NCBI GenBank assembly: GCA_029207755.1
Contig: JARCOQ010000008.1
Span: forward strand, 27,889,021-27,953,020
Direction of reading: 5' to 3'
Source of the DNA: Chamaea fasciata
Taxonomy: Eukaryota > Chordata > Aves > Passeriformes > Sylviidae
DNA: 64,000 nucleotides
Under the pieces are notes generated by a model. The model saw only the letters and a list, made by a program, of their open reading frames with translations. It searched no databases and was not told the origin of the DNA. How positions within the stretch are numbered: position 1 is the stretch's first letter; each line of letters opens with the position of its first letter. Positions 36,720 to 49,012 of the stretch are shown here, in pieces. The translations under genes were made by a program, and so were the position numbers.

Positions 36720-36731
36720 GGCGCCGCCGCG

Positions 36732-36834
36732 ATGAACGGAGCGGTCCCGTCGCTCTACGACCCCAAGGCGCGGGTGCTAAAGCTGGGAGAGAGCTTTGAG
36801 AAGCAGCCGCGCTGCGCCTTCCACACCGTCCGCT
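36732..36834 (+). CDS. EAF2: EAF2 coding exon 1
   Basis: Residues 1-34, beginning [20 protein letters not shown] and then [14 protein letters not shown]. The donor is CGCT|GTGAGT, phase 1. The reading frame stays open into the intron until 37289, but that extension is intron, because exon 2 restores the family sequence. Confidence 0.95.
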
Positions 36835-39800
36835 GTGAGTGCGGGGTTGGGGCAGCTCTCAGGGGCTGCGGGGTCGGGGAGGGGTTCGGCGGCCCCCGGT
36901 CCCGGCAGTCTCCTGAAGGGCGGGGAGTGGTTGCGGCCACGCTCGGTGGCTGCCTCTGTCCCGGGATTCTGGGGCGCAGCTGGTCTGAGTGCCGTGGAGT
37001 GCCGGTCCGGGATTTCGGGAGCGGTGCAGGTTTCAGTCGGTGCTGGGAGCACGTACGGCCATTGTATCCTAGAGCTGCCCCTCGCTATCCGCTGGGCACT
37101 AACTTCGCTTTTTATGCCTTTTCTATAGTGTCTCCCTGCGGTTCTGCTGGAAACGGAGCTAAGCTGAACCTGTGGCTCTGTCTTCTCTCCTTGCGCTCAG
37201 TTTTTCGAAGTTCCGTACAATTCAGCAATCAAAGGTTAAAGGCAGGCGGTGTTAATCACGGAGCCAGTACACCCTCCCTGAGTACATAATTACTATCTAG
37301 AGAGGTGTGTGCTCAAAGATTCTGAGGGTAGCTAGGAAACAAATGCTCCCAGGATTATAGTCCTTGGTAATTTAGGACTGCAGCTTCTGGTTTTGTTGTC
37401 TGGTTATTCATAGACCGATATCCCCCAAGATTCAGTCTCACGTATGTTCTCTGGAGAGTGTCCTGTGTGCTAGATGGGTAATGTGCTCTCTGTGAGCAAA
37501 GGGAACGGCGCTTAGGCAGATTGTTTCCAACTGTGGAAGCGGAGGAGAGGGGAAAAAAGCTATAAATAGATTTAAACAAATGCCGCAATTTGAAATTTAT
37601 CCTAATTTCAAAGAGGACTAACAACCACGTCTGGTACCTCCTACCCTTGGAGTTTCATGCTGACTCTTGTAATGTGATGATTTATTCTGAAATCTGTTTT
37701 GAAATCTCTCTTCCTTTCCAACAAATGAGACACAGAAACTGGCACGTTCATCAGTTCTATCAAATACACATGCAGAAGAAATATCCTCTGACACCTGACA
37801 TTTTTTTAACAGTTGAGTAAAAGGGAAAACTGCTGCTGGTTAGAAGTTAAGATTGGAAATATCAATATCTTCATTTCCTCAAGTGTTTACATCCCAGTGG
37901 CCATATATTAAAGCAAATATTCTCTGATTTGATGAGAAACTTTGGAACTGTTGTATGCTTATTCCTTTAAGACGACATTTAGGGGTTTACCCTAAAGAAG
38001 GTTAGCAGGGGCTGTCACCTGTGTCTGAGCTGCGAGCCTCCTGCTGCGGGCACAGCCCTGCCCACAGCTCCTGCAGCCTGGTTTTCCTGCCCGGTTGGTG
38101 TGCTGGCCGGAGCCACGCTTCCCAGCTGTGGTCTGTGCCGCCCGGCCCGTGGCTGCAGGCCGAGTTGGGGAACTGGGAAGCTCCCCAGCGGGATGAATGC
38201 CGCCGCCAGAGACTGACAGCGAGGCGAGGAGCGTGTGCCGAGGTGTGGCCACGGAGTGTGTGCCGGTCCCCTCCGCGCCTCCTCCGGCCTGCGAGGCAGG
38301 GCACCGGCATCCCGGAGTGCGAGACTGGCCCTGCCTTACCTGGAGCCGCGGGCTCAACCCCACACATGTTATCACAGGCCTTGAAAAACGTCTTGATGCA
38401 CCCCCTGTCTCCCTAAATCGGCTCAGACAGAGTTTTGGCTGTAGACTTTCCCAATTTATTTGTGGTGGAAATAATACTTTGTATGTAATGGTATGTAACA
38501 GAGCTGCCGTGCTGATGCCTGAACACATGCACGTTTGCAATGTCTCAGGCTTTTGAAAAGGACCAGAAATATATATTCTCTTTTGCTCAAAACTTATTTA
38601 AACCAGTACTTTAGATGCTGAAAAAACCAAAATTTAAATCAGTGTTAAATTGGGAAGGAATTTCACTTTTAACAAAAATAACTATACTGAAACACCAAGT
38701 TTTTGTCAGGTTCTGACCTGCTTATTACAGTAAAGACAGAACCAGAAAGAGAAATGCATATTGAGGGTTGATGTTGTTCTTTGCATTTTCAGCCATTTGT
38801 CTACATCTCCCATGTTTGGGGTCAACATTTTCAAGAACTCTTTATTGATTCTTCTGAAAATAATTACATGAGAATTTACCTTTTAAAATATAACACAGCT
38901 TGTCCAGCCTTTTTATCCGTTAAAACCTAAAGATGTTTTTCTAATTTTAACCAAAAGATTTAAACACTTAGCATGAATCCTGAGAAAAGCAGCTTGACTT
39001 TGAATTCTATTGACTTACGGAGTGATCTGCTCAGGGGAATGGTAGATGATACAATAGCAAGAAAGGCTTTTACTTAACAGCCTCCAACTGCAATTAAGTG
39101 GTGCCTGCATTTGTAAGATTCCTGAAAAGCCTGTAAATAATCTAGTTTGTTTTTCTATTTAGATGACTTTAAGCCTGCATCTATTGATATGTCCTGTGAA
39201 GGAGACCTTGAAGTTGGCAAAGGTGAACAGGTGACAATAACACTGCCAAATATTGAGGTGAGTGGATGTGGCTGAAGAGTGGCTGGCTTAAAGGGAATGA
39301 TTTATTTTGTTGTCCTGAGTATATATCCTGACTATGGAAGGGTATAAAGTGTTAGTGCTGTTTCAGAGCTGCCTGGGTGATTTTTAGAGTAGAAAAACAA
39401 GTGCTCTAAGAATGTAAGATTACAAAAGACCCAAAGGTTAAACAGCTGCACTGTAACTTTAAGTGTATTTGCCGCACTGGAAATATGCTGTAGGATGACC
39501 TAGAAGTGTTGCGTACACAGAAAAGGTTCATGTGTATGTTGGCAGTGCGAGTTTCCCCTTGGTATTTATTGCTCTAGTGCAGTTCTAAAGCAGGAAAGAC
39601 TGGAAAGGGAAAATTTACTACCTGCCTTGCTTTACTGCCCTGCTGATATGGGAACTGAAACTCCTTTTGGTGAGAGGAGTCCTAAAGAGAGCCTGCTCTC
39701 ATTGGGAAATAAGCATTTAATCAGTTTCAAACTAAGCTAAACAAGTAAAATCCCATTCCAGTCAAACACCAACTGCTTTTGGACATGGCTACTGTGAATA

Positions 39801-42800
39801 TAATTTGAATTAACCAATAGCATTTTAATGGCTAGAAATGATCATTTGTAGTGAACTTGTCACCACTGATGGATTGCTGTTTCTAAGAAAAACGACTACA
39901 GGAGTAACACTTACTGGACTTCTGATTTAATAGGGCTCAACTCCACCAGTGACTGTGTTCAAGGGCTCAAAGAAGCCTTACCTAAAAGAATGTATCTTAA
40001 TTATCAACCATGACACTGGAGAATGTCGCCTAGAGAAACTTAGTAGCAACATCACTGTGAAAAAAACCAGGTGGGTGATTTACAGGAGAAACAACTGTGC
40101 TTTACTCATTGTGAAAATCAATTTGTTAATGAGTCTAAATTGAGATATATTACTACAAATTTATACATATTACTATTTTGAGGAAAACATAATTTTAGAA
40201 AGTACCTGGCTCTGTTGGAAGGAGTGAAAAGCCTCCTTTCTCAGCAAACTGACTTTACATCTTTTGAGTACTGACTGCAGAAGAAATGGATTTTTTTTTT
40301 GTTAACCAAAACATGTTATATTATGTTCAATGTGTTTATTATTGAAATGAATAGTAACTTTTTTTTTTTCTGGTGAGTTTAGAAGGAAGAAAAAACCATC
40401 TGTTTGGCTAGCTTGCCTACTGTCTTCTGACTTGTAAATGAGGGAATTAAAAAAAAGAAAGTTTTGTGACAGGTCTCAGTAATTTTAATGGCCTGTTTTT
40501 CTCATACCAAGTTTTTCAGTTGTTGGGTTTTTTTTGTTCGGTTTTTTTTTTTGCTGCTGAGTCCATGTAAGTAAATTCCAGCAGAATTATTATTAAATGA
40601 TCCTGGGTAGCAAGGTACAAAAATCAAATGACAAAGTCTTATAAAGTTATTAGCACTATATAAAAAAAAATACATATATATATGATATTAATAGTATAGT
40701 ATTAATATATTATGTGTATTAGTATAATAACTTACTTAAAAATCTAATGATGCTATTTAGAAAGGCATGAGAAATAATTCCATGCTACTATATCCCCTGT
40801 GTTCTTACCTTTTTTCCTTGCATCTTGCCTTCTAGTAATTAACAATCTTTTCCTTTTACACACAGAGCTGAAGGAAGCAGTAAAGTCCAGTCTCGCATTG
40901 AGCAGCAACAGCAGCAAATGAGAAATGCAACAAAGGTTCCAAACAACGTTAAAAACTCTCCATCAAAAGAAAAAACGTTTCCATCATCACCTATGGATGA
41001 TATTGAACGGGGTAAGCTCCACTGGCACAGAACTTTCAGAAACTTTGCTATTAACAAGCAATGAGTTTTTAAGAGGTTTTTGTGTGTGTAGGTTGTTTTT
41101 GTTTTGTTTAGTGTTGTGTTATCTGAGTTTTACTCTAGAAGCTGATTATGTAAGCAACTTTACTCTGATGTGGAAATGACCACTGGCTCAAGTGGGTAAA
41201 AAAGCAGTATTTGTAGCTTGCTACTGTAAAAATCCAGCTGAACCATTAGGCTTACTAATGCCAAGGGTCCTGCTGCTGTCTCCTTGACCTTGTCTTCCAC
41301 TGCTACTTTAATCAAGTATATGGTTGGTTGTATTGTGGTACTGAAACTAAGTCACTTCCATTTTGACATTGCTCCCTTTATTTTCTATGCACTCAGCAAA
41401 TATGTTACAGTCCTTTACAACCCAACATACACTTTAAATTACCAGATAGACCCTTGTGGAAGATGAGGTTCCAATGAAAAAGACAGCTAAAAGCTTGCAT
41501 AAATCAACCCTTGAGCAGTGCTAGGTACTGTTTCCTTGAGAGACTCTGGTTTGGTGTGACACTCATATTTCACTTAATAGGAGGCCTTATTTCCTTTGGG
41601 AGGACAAGGAAGATGGCAGGTGGTAATTACTTGCCACAGAAATGCTGACAGGTGGCAGTTTCATTGACTGGAACTGACATCTGTTTCCTAAGTTGTTCTG
41701 AATTCCTTTAAACAGATGTTTTTAGATGTATCATTATGAAGATGGGTTTTGTTTCCATTTTGGTCTTAAGCTCTGACCAGCAATCTGTATTGCAGAACAC
41801 TACTAGAATTCATCTAAGGTTGCAAAGAGGAAGGAAAACTTGCGCACATGAAATAAAATTGTGCCTTTTCTAGGTGGTCTGTGCTTTTAGGGGGAGTGGT
41901 GAAACAAGCAAACACTGAAAGTCTCCAGAGTGACTACCAGTGTACCAAACTCTTGTGTAGTGCCAGTCCAATTTTGAGTACTATTTAAAACACTGAAAAA
42001 TTGAAAAGGATGCTAGAGATATTATCAAGTCATCTAGTCCATCCTTCTCTCCTAAAGTCAGATTTCTGATGTAACTTTAACCTGCTCTTAGACACAGACA
42101 GATCCTTGTACTTGCTGGCAAGACATTCCAGGGCTTTGTTCCCCTTACTGTTCGGGTTTTCCCATATAAACAGTCTGACAGCAAGCCTATTACTGCTTTC
42201 ATATTTATTGTGCCAGGACAGAGCAGATTACTGTGCTGCTTTTGAGCAGTCCTTCACAGACTCAAACTCTTATGTCTTTCCCATTCTTTATGCAAAATGA
42301 CACCAGTTGCTTCAATCTTTCCTTAGAAGTTTCCTTTCTAAATCACTGATTTGTTCTCAATTTCCTTTAGCTTTCTTGCAATGAGTCCAAAAACTTCCTA
42401 AAATATAGTCCCTAAACACACCTACTGAGGTTTTAGCAGTGCTGATGTGAGCAAGAAGGCTGCCTTAGGGGCACTATTCATCTTTATACACAAAGAACAA
42501 ATAGTATCATGTCTACAGTATCACAAGACCAAAGTGTCAAGTCATTTCCGCACAAAATGGTGTGGTAGAACAGTGTGTAGGGATCCACTGTAACTCTCAG
42601 ACTCTTCAGAAGGGTTGCATGCTTAATCATTCTTCATCCCATGGTTGTGTAACTGACTATTCCTGCTTAAGTACCTCTCTGGAACTTGTTACTAACTTTG
42701 TTTTTTGGGGTGGAGGGGAAGCTCATTCTGCCATTTTCCTCTAGTGTATGTACAGCTCTTCCTTCACTGGTTAAAATTACTTAATTTAAATTGTCTGATT

Positions 42801-45800
42801 AAATTACATCAAAATTCAAGGTGGAGATCTTCTTTCTCAGCTTTTGGTATTGACCATTCCCCTAAATTTTTTCTTTTATCAGACATTGCTTAGGAGGAAG
42901 TGGAATTGAATGCTTAGGATTTGAGTGGTGTCTTTCAGTTAGGTGTCTTACAGCTCCAGATGTGTGGTGGATCGTGTTCTTAGTAAAAAGGATGCTTCCA
43001 ATTCTTATTTTCTTTCTGCTCCCCTTCTTTTTTTCCTTGTGTTTGAGTAGTCCAGTCTTTCACTGTTCTTTCTTTTCTTTCCTAGCATTGGGTTAATTTG
43101 TCCCTGTAGCCACAGCTGCACTGTTTTAGGTGCCATTTTTCCTGAACACCATTTTCTTTTAGGCTGGCCTTTGATAACTTAGAGTCTGTTTCATGGAAGT
43201 CTGTGTTAAAGATTAATTTTTTTTTTCCTTCTCCCTTCTTCTCTTAAGCTTTGCACTGTCTTGCATTTTGGTGACTTTCACCTGCAACCTGTTCTGTATT
43301 GGGTAAATTTGAAGAGAGATGAGCTACTCTCCTACTTGCTTTATTGTGTCTGCTATATCAAAGCTGTTCCTGAAGCATTCTAAGAGCTTGTAAGACCATC
43401 TTAACAAATGTCTAGGTAATTACAATCTTGAAATGAACTTCTGCAGTCTGTATAACTCAAGTCCTCCCTCCACCACGATTCAGAGGTCTTTTTCAGACTT
43501 CTCTACTCCTCTCAGCACTCGTGTTTTGCACAACTATTATGTGTCTCCTTCTGCAAAGATTAACTTCCTCTGTATGTTGGACTTATGTCAGAAATGCATA
43601 CTGTGCAGGATTATTCGCAACTCCAAATCTATAACGAAACAAGGATTTGGAGAAATCTTCCTAATATAAACATTGGATGGTTCTTTTGGATATTCTTCAT
43701 GCGTAACTTGATTTTGAGCAAAATGTCACATGGTCCAAACAAGTGTATTGATTGTAATGCTGAGCTGCTGGGAGGCATTTTGGGTGCAGCTGCAGGCATC
43801 TTGCAGTGACTGATCTGTGGATTGTAACTGCAGTTTTTAGTCAGTGAAAGCCACATTTGGGGTGCTAAGGAAAACAGAACATTTGCTGCTAGTTGCAGAA
43901 ACTAAAGGCTATGTGGGATGCATTACCCCATAGAATATGGGCTTAAGCATTTGTGTTCACAGTCACCCTTGTTCTAACACTTGGCTTGAAAGGGAGAAAG
44001 TGCTCAAGCTGTGAGAATAGAAAACCACATGACAGGCTGGATACTCACTTGTGCCCTTTTCTTTGTTCTGGAGAGCTTTGATCTGGGGATTTTTAAAGTT
44101 GCTGTAGTGTGTGCCTAATGTCTGTTGATTTTTTTTTCCCCTCTTCCTTATATTTCAATTATGATGAACGTAAACTGAAAAACAAATCATATTGGTTGCA
44201 GAGCTAAAAGCAGAAGCCAGTATCATGGACCAACTGAGTAGCTCTGACAGTTCATCTGACTCTAAAAGTTCTTCGTCCTCTTCATCAAGTAGTGAAAACA
44301 GTTCTAGTGATTCTGAAGATGAGGAAATGAAGCCCTCTCTTCCTATGTCGATGCCGTATTTGCAGCCTCAGCCCACTGTGTCTGCCATACCACAACAGGC
44401 TGTTCCTGACAAAGATGCCAGTCATAACAGATCCCAAGAGAGCAGTGGTCATATGATGAATACACTACGTAAGTACAAAGGCTGTTCTTTTCTTAGTGCA
44501 CAATTCCAGACATCAAGATTCTGAAAGGAAACCATATTGTTTTTAAGTATGTCTCTGTTATAATTAAAACTGTGGGAAGTATTGCTTGGGTTTGATTGTT
44601 CAGCAGCAGGCTGAATTAGACACTGGGCTAGAAGGTTCGTGGTTCACAGAGATATTAAATTAGAACTGAAGAGGTTGAAAATACTTCCAAAGATGTTCTG
44701 GCTTCATCCCAGTTCTATACATTGGGACTGGAGAACAGTAATTTTGTATTGAAAATACTTGAACTAGCAGGGCACTCCCTAAACATATGCTTATAATTTC
44801 TTGAATACAACTATGGGAAGGATACTATGGTTGCAATACTCTGAGTTACAGAAAAGATGGTGAATTCTTAGCTGTGTCAGTTACATTTACTCATGGCAGT
44901 GTTCCACTGGCCAACATGGCAAGACTGTCCTTTGCATATAAGAAGGAGCTGATTTGCTTTCAGGTGATATTATCTTATTCCACACATTCAGGCAACTAAA
45001 AATATAATTTGAAGAGTAGCTGTGATGTTCAAGAGGGTTTGCTGCACAGCCTGGAATTGAATGCTCAACATATTCTAAAAAAGGAGAATTTGGAAAACTC
45101 TCACATTAAAAAAAAAAAATCCCACTAGGAAGAGAAACTTAAGTTTGCTACCTAAATAATAGGAGCACTCAGACATAGAAATGAGTATTCAGCTATGACA
45201 ACCCTTCCGAAATGATTACATTTTTAATTAGCTCTTTAGCTGCCAAGAAACTGCCAAGCTTCTCTTGGTTTGAAGAGATTTCCATCAACCCTGGTTTGCA
45301 GCCTAAGATCATTATGGTTTATCATTTATATGTAAACTTGTTATACTGAAATTTTAGACTCTGGCAGATCTACTTTTATTTCGGCTCTTAGTGGATAACA
45401 TGAATGAGAGTTCTTTTTCTTTTTTTCTCTTTTTTTTTAAGCTAGTGTTTAAATACTTAAATAACCTGCATTGGTATTTAATTATGTACTGCATTAACAG
45501 ATAAGATCAGACTGAAAAGTCCTGTTACTTCATCTGCAGAGAACTAAATGCTGCTTTCATTTTACTGTCACTGCAGAGAACAATGTCTTCATGTTTACGA
45601 TTTGCGTAACGTCAGAACACCACTTATTTCAGCCCTTACTGATAAATGCAATTTCCCGTTCTCCACACTTGAAATAAAACTGTTATGAAAATGTGATTAA
45701 GCTTTATCCCCAGTGACAGAATCTCAGGTGGTAAAGCATCCAGTGAGAAATACAAGTACAGGTGGCCAAGTTCACCAATTCCAGCATAGGGAGAAAGTGC

Positions 45801-48800
45801 TGCTTAAACCGTGACAACATCAAGACTGTTTTTCAGGGCAGTTGGTGGATTGATGTTGCTTGAGAACCATGTTAACAGGTAGAACCTCTGCCTGTAACCT
45901 TAGGTCTCTGAGCTTGCCCAGCTCTTGAGATTATTGCTATTTACTTCTATTATGGCTACAGATATGTTACTGCTTAAAACAATTCCATCCTCAGCTTCCA
46001 GTGCAGTTAACAAGACACCTCCACTACTTAAGGATCAAACCAGCTACTTCCAAGGAGATTGCTCTTCTCCAGCTCTGTTGCTGAGGGAATTTGGCAGGAG
46101 AGTGAAACCTGGAGAAACAAAATGGATAGATAGTTCATTGTTCTGCTTTGACTGGCAAGAGTTTTCAGTCAGATTTTGTGCAGTTATTTCTTCCATCTCA
46201 AATTAGGTTTTGCAAAAATAAAATATTGAATCAACAAATGTCAGCACAAGCTGCTTGCTTGTCTAATCTTGCTTTGAGGTGTGTGTGCTTATGTCTGTGA
46301 CTAGTTTAGTGCACCTCTCTAGAATCAGGGCCATACCAGGTAATTAGTGAAATTTTTCTTTGACGTTCTGCGTGCAGGGAGAAGGTTGGGGGAAGCTTAG
46401 AGAGCAGAGTTCTATCTTGCATGTAGAAATTATACAGCTGAGATTTTGTAGAACTTGGAAAATGGAGGAGGTGGTGTTTAGAGCATGGTAACTAAATACT
46501 TCTGTCAGATACCTCTCTACCTCTTCAGGAATCTGAGGCTCCAGACTGCCCCTCACTCCTGAAATAATGCTGCTTCTCCTTTCTGCCTTGAAAAGCTGAT
46601 TATATAGGCACACAAGTTGTCTTATAACAAAGTCTGTAAATGGTGGCACTAATGAATCTGTTCTTCATGAATATTTGATCATATGTTGCTCTATGTCTGC
46701 TTTTTGTTTAAACAAGGGTTATGTTAAACAAAGTAACTTTCCAAAGAAAACCCAGCATAGATGGACTATTCTGTGGCCTTGTGCTAGGTACTTTGTATTC
46801 AGCACAACTTCACTTCTTTTGATGCTTGGTGCTGGTACAAACATAGCTGTTTTACTTTGACAAGTAATAATTTTCCCTTATATAAGTTTGGTGTTGGTGT
46901 GACTACCAAGATTTGTGAAAAAGTGATCACTCCCATGAGTTTCCCTGTCCCCTATAACTAGCAAGAATTCAGTTGAATATATTACATGCTCTGATTTAAA
47001 AACATAGGAAATGTAATTTGCAGTGTAATCTATTTCTCCAATTAATGTTGCTAATAAGCAACTGGCACCATGAAAACAATTCAACAGTTCTCCATCACTT
47101 CGTTGCTGCATTGTAAGTACAATAGTCCAGATGTTTCTTCAGGGTCCTCATTAAATGAGCTGTCTTTGCACCAAATCCATCTGAAAGCCACCAGCTCTAG
47201 ATTGTGCTATTTTGCCCTCTCTCTGAAGGTGTTTTTTTTGGAGATAGGGTTGCAAAAATGAGGCAGAAAGTTTAGCCTGAAGTACATCCTAACATATTAA
47301 TTCTGACTCTGGAACTTGGAGTTCTTGCTTTTCCCATCTGCTGGTTTTCACAAGCATTGGTATTTTTGGCTAGTGTTATAGGGTTTGTGTAATTTCTATT
47401 AACTGTGTTGAAATAACTTTTGAAGGCTGAAGAAACATTATTTGGAAGATTATCTTCTTGTTCACACTCCCTGTCCTCCCATGAAGCAGATAGTGCATAA
47501 CAGGGCTGGGATTTCTAAGAATTCACTGGAGTTCTCCTTTGAGTGATAAATACATGAGTTTAATTTATCGATTCCATTCTCTGTCTTGAAAGATCTCTAA
47601 TGGTATTATTGTTCTGAATAATTATTGACAAATAACTTGATTTTGTTCTTTCTAAATTGCTTTTAAAATTTATCTTAAAATAATATGGCTGTAAATTTTT
47701 TCTCTAAATAGAGGATTGGACACAAAAAATTGTCTACAGTAATACTTTAAAGATTGCTGGGAACAACCATCTTCACTATTCTTTTCTTATATAAAGTGTT
47801 TTTGTTGTTGCAGAGAAGCATGTACCACTTTCTAAGATTTATTGATGACACAGTGGAAGACAAAGGAAGGCTAAATGCAGCCATGTTAAAGACTCCAGTG
47901 TTCTGGCAGAAATGATATGCCTGAGAATAAAAGACCCAATCTGAATGTCTTGTGGGGTTTACCCACTTGAGGTTACTTTTTCACCCATCTGCAAAAGGGA
48001 TCTATGAAGGGTGCTACAGCTGAGGAAAGGGCATGTGAAAATAGTGTGTTGACTCAATTTTCTCAGTTTCAGTGATTTTTCTTTTGTTTTTAAGCCATTT
48101 CTGCACAGCTTGAGATAATTGTTTTTTTCTTTTGTAATGGTTGTTTGGCAAGGGAGGTGTGGGTAAAAGCATACCAGTTGGAACAGACTCCTGAAAACGT
48201 GTGGGAAGTTGCTAGATCTGTTGTAGATTGTGTAGAGCATGCTGCTGTATTTTTTGTTAGTTATCTGTTGTACAGAGAAGATTCCCTTCCTTCCACCTCC
48301 TGAGCTTATGGACATCCACGCCAAGCACAGTGTAGTCTTGTTACTTCCTCATTTTGAAATATATATATAGAGAGAGCCACCAAATTAAAGTGCTGTGTAA
48401 AGTTGCTTTTGATGTTTTGTTTGCTCACTTGTTCCAAAACCAGTTTGAAATAGTAGGTCACTGATACATCTTTAAGTGGTACGTCAAAGAGCTGCTCTTC
48501 TTGATTGAGACACCACTTTGTTTTGAAGCACAGCTGAGCAGCATTCAGATGTGTTTCCAATAAAACCCAACAACTTGTTTTTCATAAAACAGCATTCACC
48601 AGCAGTTTTTCCACTTGTGAAGCATGAAAATGTGGGTGGCAGAGATAGCTAGGTGTTGTCTTTTGTGATCTGGTGATATTAAGTAAATGCCCTTGTGCAA
48701 ATGTGCTAATAGTTCCTTGCCAAGATTTTAAAATTGTAGAAAAGTGATCTCTCTAAGGTTCTGTCACTGGGAGTTTGGTTCTATACCTACTTACTCTTTT

Positions 48801-49012
48801 ATCATAGAAGGGTTTGGGTTAGAAGAGACTTGAAAGATCATCAAGTCCGGTCCCCCTACCTGTTTGCTATTAGCTTTTGTAAGCCTTAATAGGGAAAGGG
48901 AATATCTTGAAAGAAGAAAATTATTTCCTTGAAAATGACTAATGTATTGACTCTTTCTCTTCTAGGAAATGACTTGCAGCTGAGTGAATCTGGAAGCGAT
49001 AGTGATGACTGA
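36732..49012 (+). CDS. EAF2: EAF2 (ELL-associated factor 2), full coding span, 6 exons
   Basis: EAF2 binds ELL/ELL2 and stimulates RNA polymerase II elongation as part of the super/little elongation complexes in the nucleus; it is a reported growth suppressor. Exons are 36732-36834, 39163-39257, 39934-40070, 40866-41011, 44202-44468 and 48966-49012: 795 nt, 264 codons (human 260), with all phases consistent. The conserved EAF N-terminal domain spans about residues 10-112 and includes [37 protein letters not shown] and [14 protein letters not shown]. These fit EAF2 better than EAF1. A Ser/Asp/Glu-rich transactivation stretch lies at about 173-202, and the tail [14 protein letters not shown] is identical to human. 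Residues 120-160 are the least conserved and include a run of five Gln. Identity comes from recalled family sequence. Confidence 0.96.
37995..38370. other. GC-rich block inside EAF2 intron 1
   Basis: About 375 bp, much richer in GC and CpG than the flanking intron and separate from the promoter island 900 bp upstream. Long ORFs on both strands are stop-poor artefacts of composition. It could be an intronic regulatory island or an alternative promoter. No exon could be supported. Confidence 0.5.
39163..39257 (+). CDS. EAF2: EAF2 coding exon 2
   Basis: 95 bp encoding [20 protein letters not shown], then [12 protein letters not shown]. The acceptor is CTATTTAG|ATGACT and the donor GAG|GTGAGT, phase 0 out. 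It is the core of the ELL-binding N-terminal domain. Confidence 0.96.
39934..40070 (+). CDS. EAF2: EAF2 coding exon 3
   Basis: 137 bp encoding [20 protein letters not shown], then [17 protein letters not shown]. The acceptor is TTAATAG|GGCTCA and the donor ACCAG|GTGGGT, phase 2 out. It is nearly identical to the human segment. Confidence 0.96.
40668..40740. repeat. AT-rich low-complexity stretch
   Basis: Interrupted TA/TTA repeats in EAF2 intron 3, just over 100 bp upstream of exon 4. There is no clean unit. Confidence 0.7.
40866..41011 (+). CDS. EAF2: EAF2 coding exon 4
   Basis: 146 bp encoding [20 protein letters not shown], then a divergent linker ending SSPMDDIER. The acceptor is CACACAG|AGCTGA and the donor CGGG|GTAAGC, phase 1 out. 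It holds a short Gln run. Confidence 0.94.
42005..42480 (-). mobile_element. Ancient CR1-like LINE 3' region, very degraded
   Basis: The order of segments resembles reversed CR1 tails: TCATCTAGTCCATCC, then CATTCCAGGGCTTTGTTCCC, then TTCAATCTTTCCTTAGAAG, then GAGGTTTTAGCAGTGCTGA. Identity is low and it could be another old LINE. It lies in EAF2 intron 4. Confidence 0.45.
44202..44468 (+). CDS. EAF2: EAF2 coding exon 5 (Ser-rich acidic domain)
   Basis: 267 bp. It encodes [20 protein letters not shown], a run of nine Ser (183-191), and an acidic SDSEDEE segment: the transactivation region. It ends with HMMNTL and the donor CTAC|GTAAGT, phase 1. The acceptor is GGTTGCAG|AGCTAA. Confidence 0.95.
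48802..48866 (-). mobile_element. Short CR1 3'-end relic, reverse orientation
   Basis: ATCATAGAAGGGTTTGGGTT followed by AGAAGAGACTTGAAAGATCA and TCAAGTCCGGTCCCCCT: the CR1 terminal block only. It lies in EAF2 intron 5, about 100 bp before exon 6. Confidence 0.75.
48966..49012 (+). CDS. EAF2: EAF2 coding exon 6 (C-terminal tail and stop)
   Basis: 47 coding bp after acceptor CTTCTAG|GAAATG, giving [14 protein letters not shown] and a TGA at 49010-49012. The tail is identical to mammalian EAF1 and EAF2, strong support for the exon despite its size. Confidence 0.96.

Larger units (their letters stand above)
35880..37060. promoter_or_regulatory. Divergent CpG-island promoter of IQCB1 and EAF2
   Basis: A sharply GC- and CpG-rich block between the two head-to-head genes; the ATGs are 811 bp apart. 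Visible elements include a CCAAT box at 36585-36589, a GGCGGGAA E2F-like site at 36553-36560, an ATTTGCAT octamer near 36510 and several GGGCGG-type Sp sites. There is no clear TATA box. The same head-to-head arrangement is known in mammals. No good RFX X-box was seen here, although IQCB1 is a ciliary gene. Confidence 0.85.

Noticed and set aside
36732..37289. 185-codon ORF beginning at the EAF2 ATG
   Set aside because: Only the first 103 bp are coding. The rest is read-through into intron 1 after a clear GTGAGT donor, and exon 2 restores the EAF2 sequence.
37978..37996. TTTAGGG-GTTTA-CCCTAAA hairpin resembling telomere units
   Set aside because: A single 7-bp stem is expected by chance, and there is no tandem array, so it is not interstitial telomeric sequence.
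38002..38540. 182-codon minus-strand ORF in EAF2 intron 1
   Set aside because: It coincides with a GC-rich block, is low in complexity and has no family resemblance.
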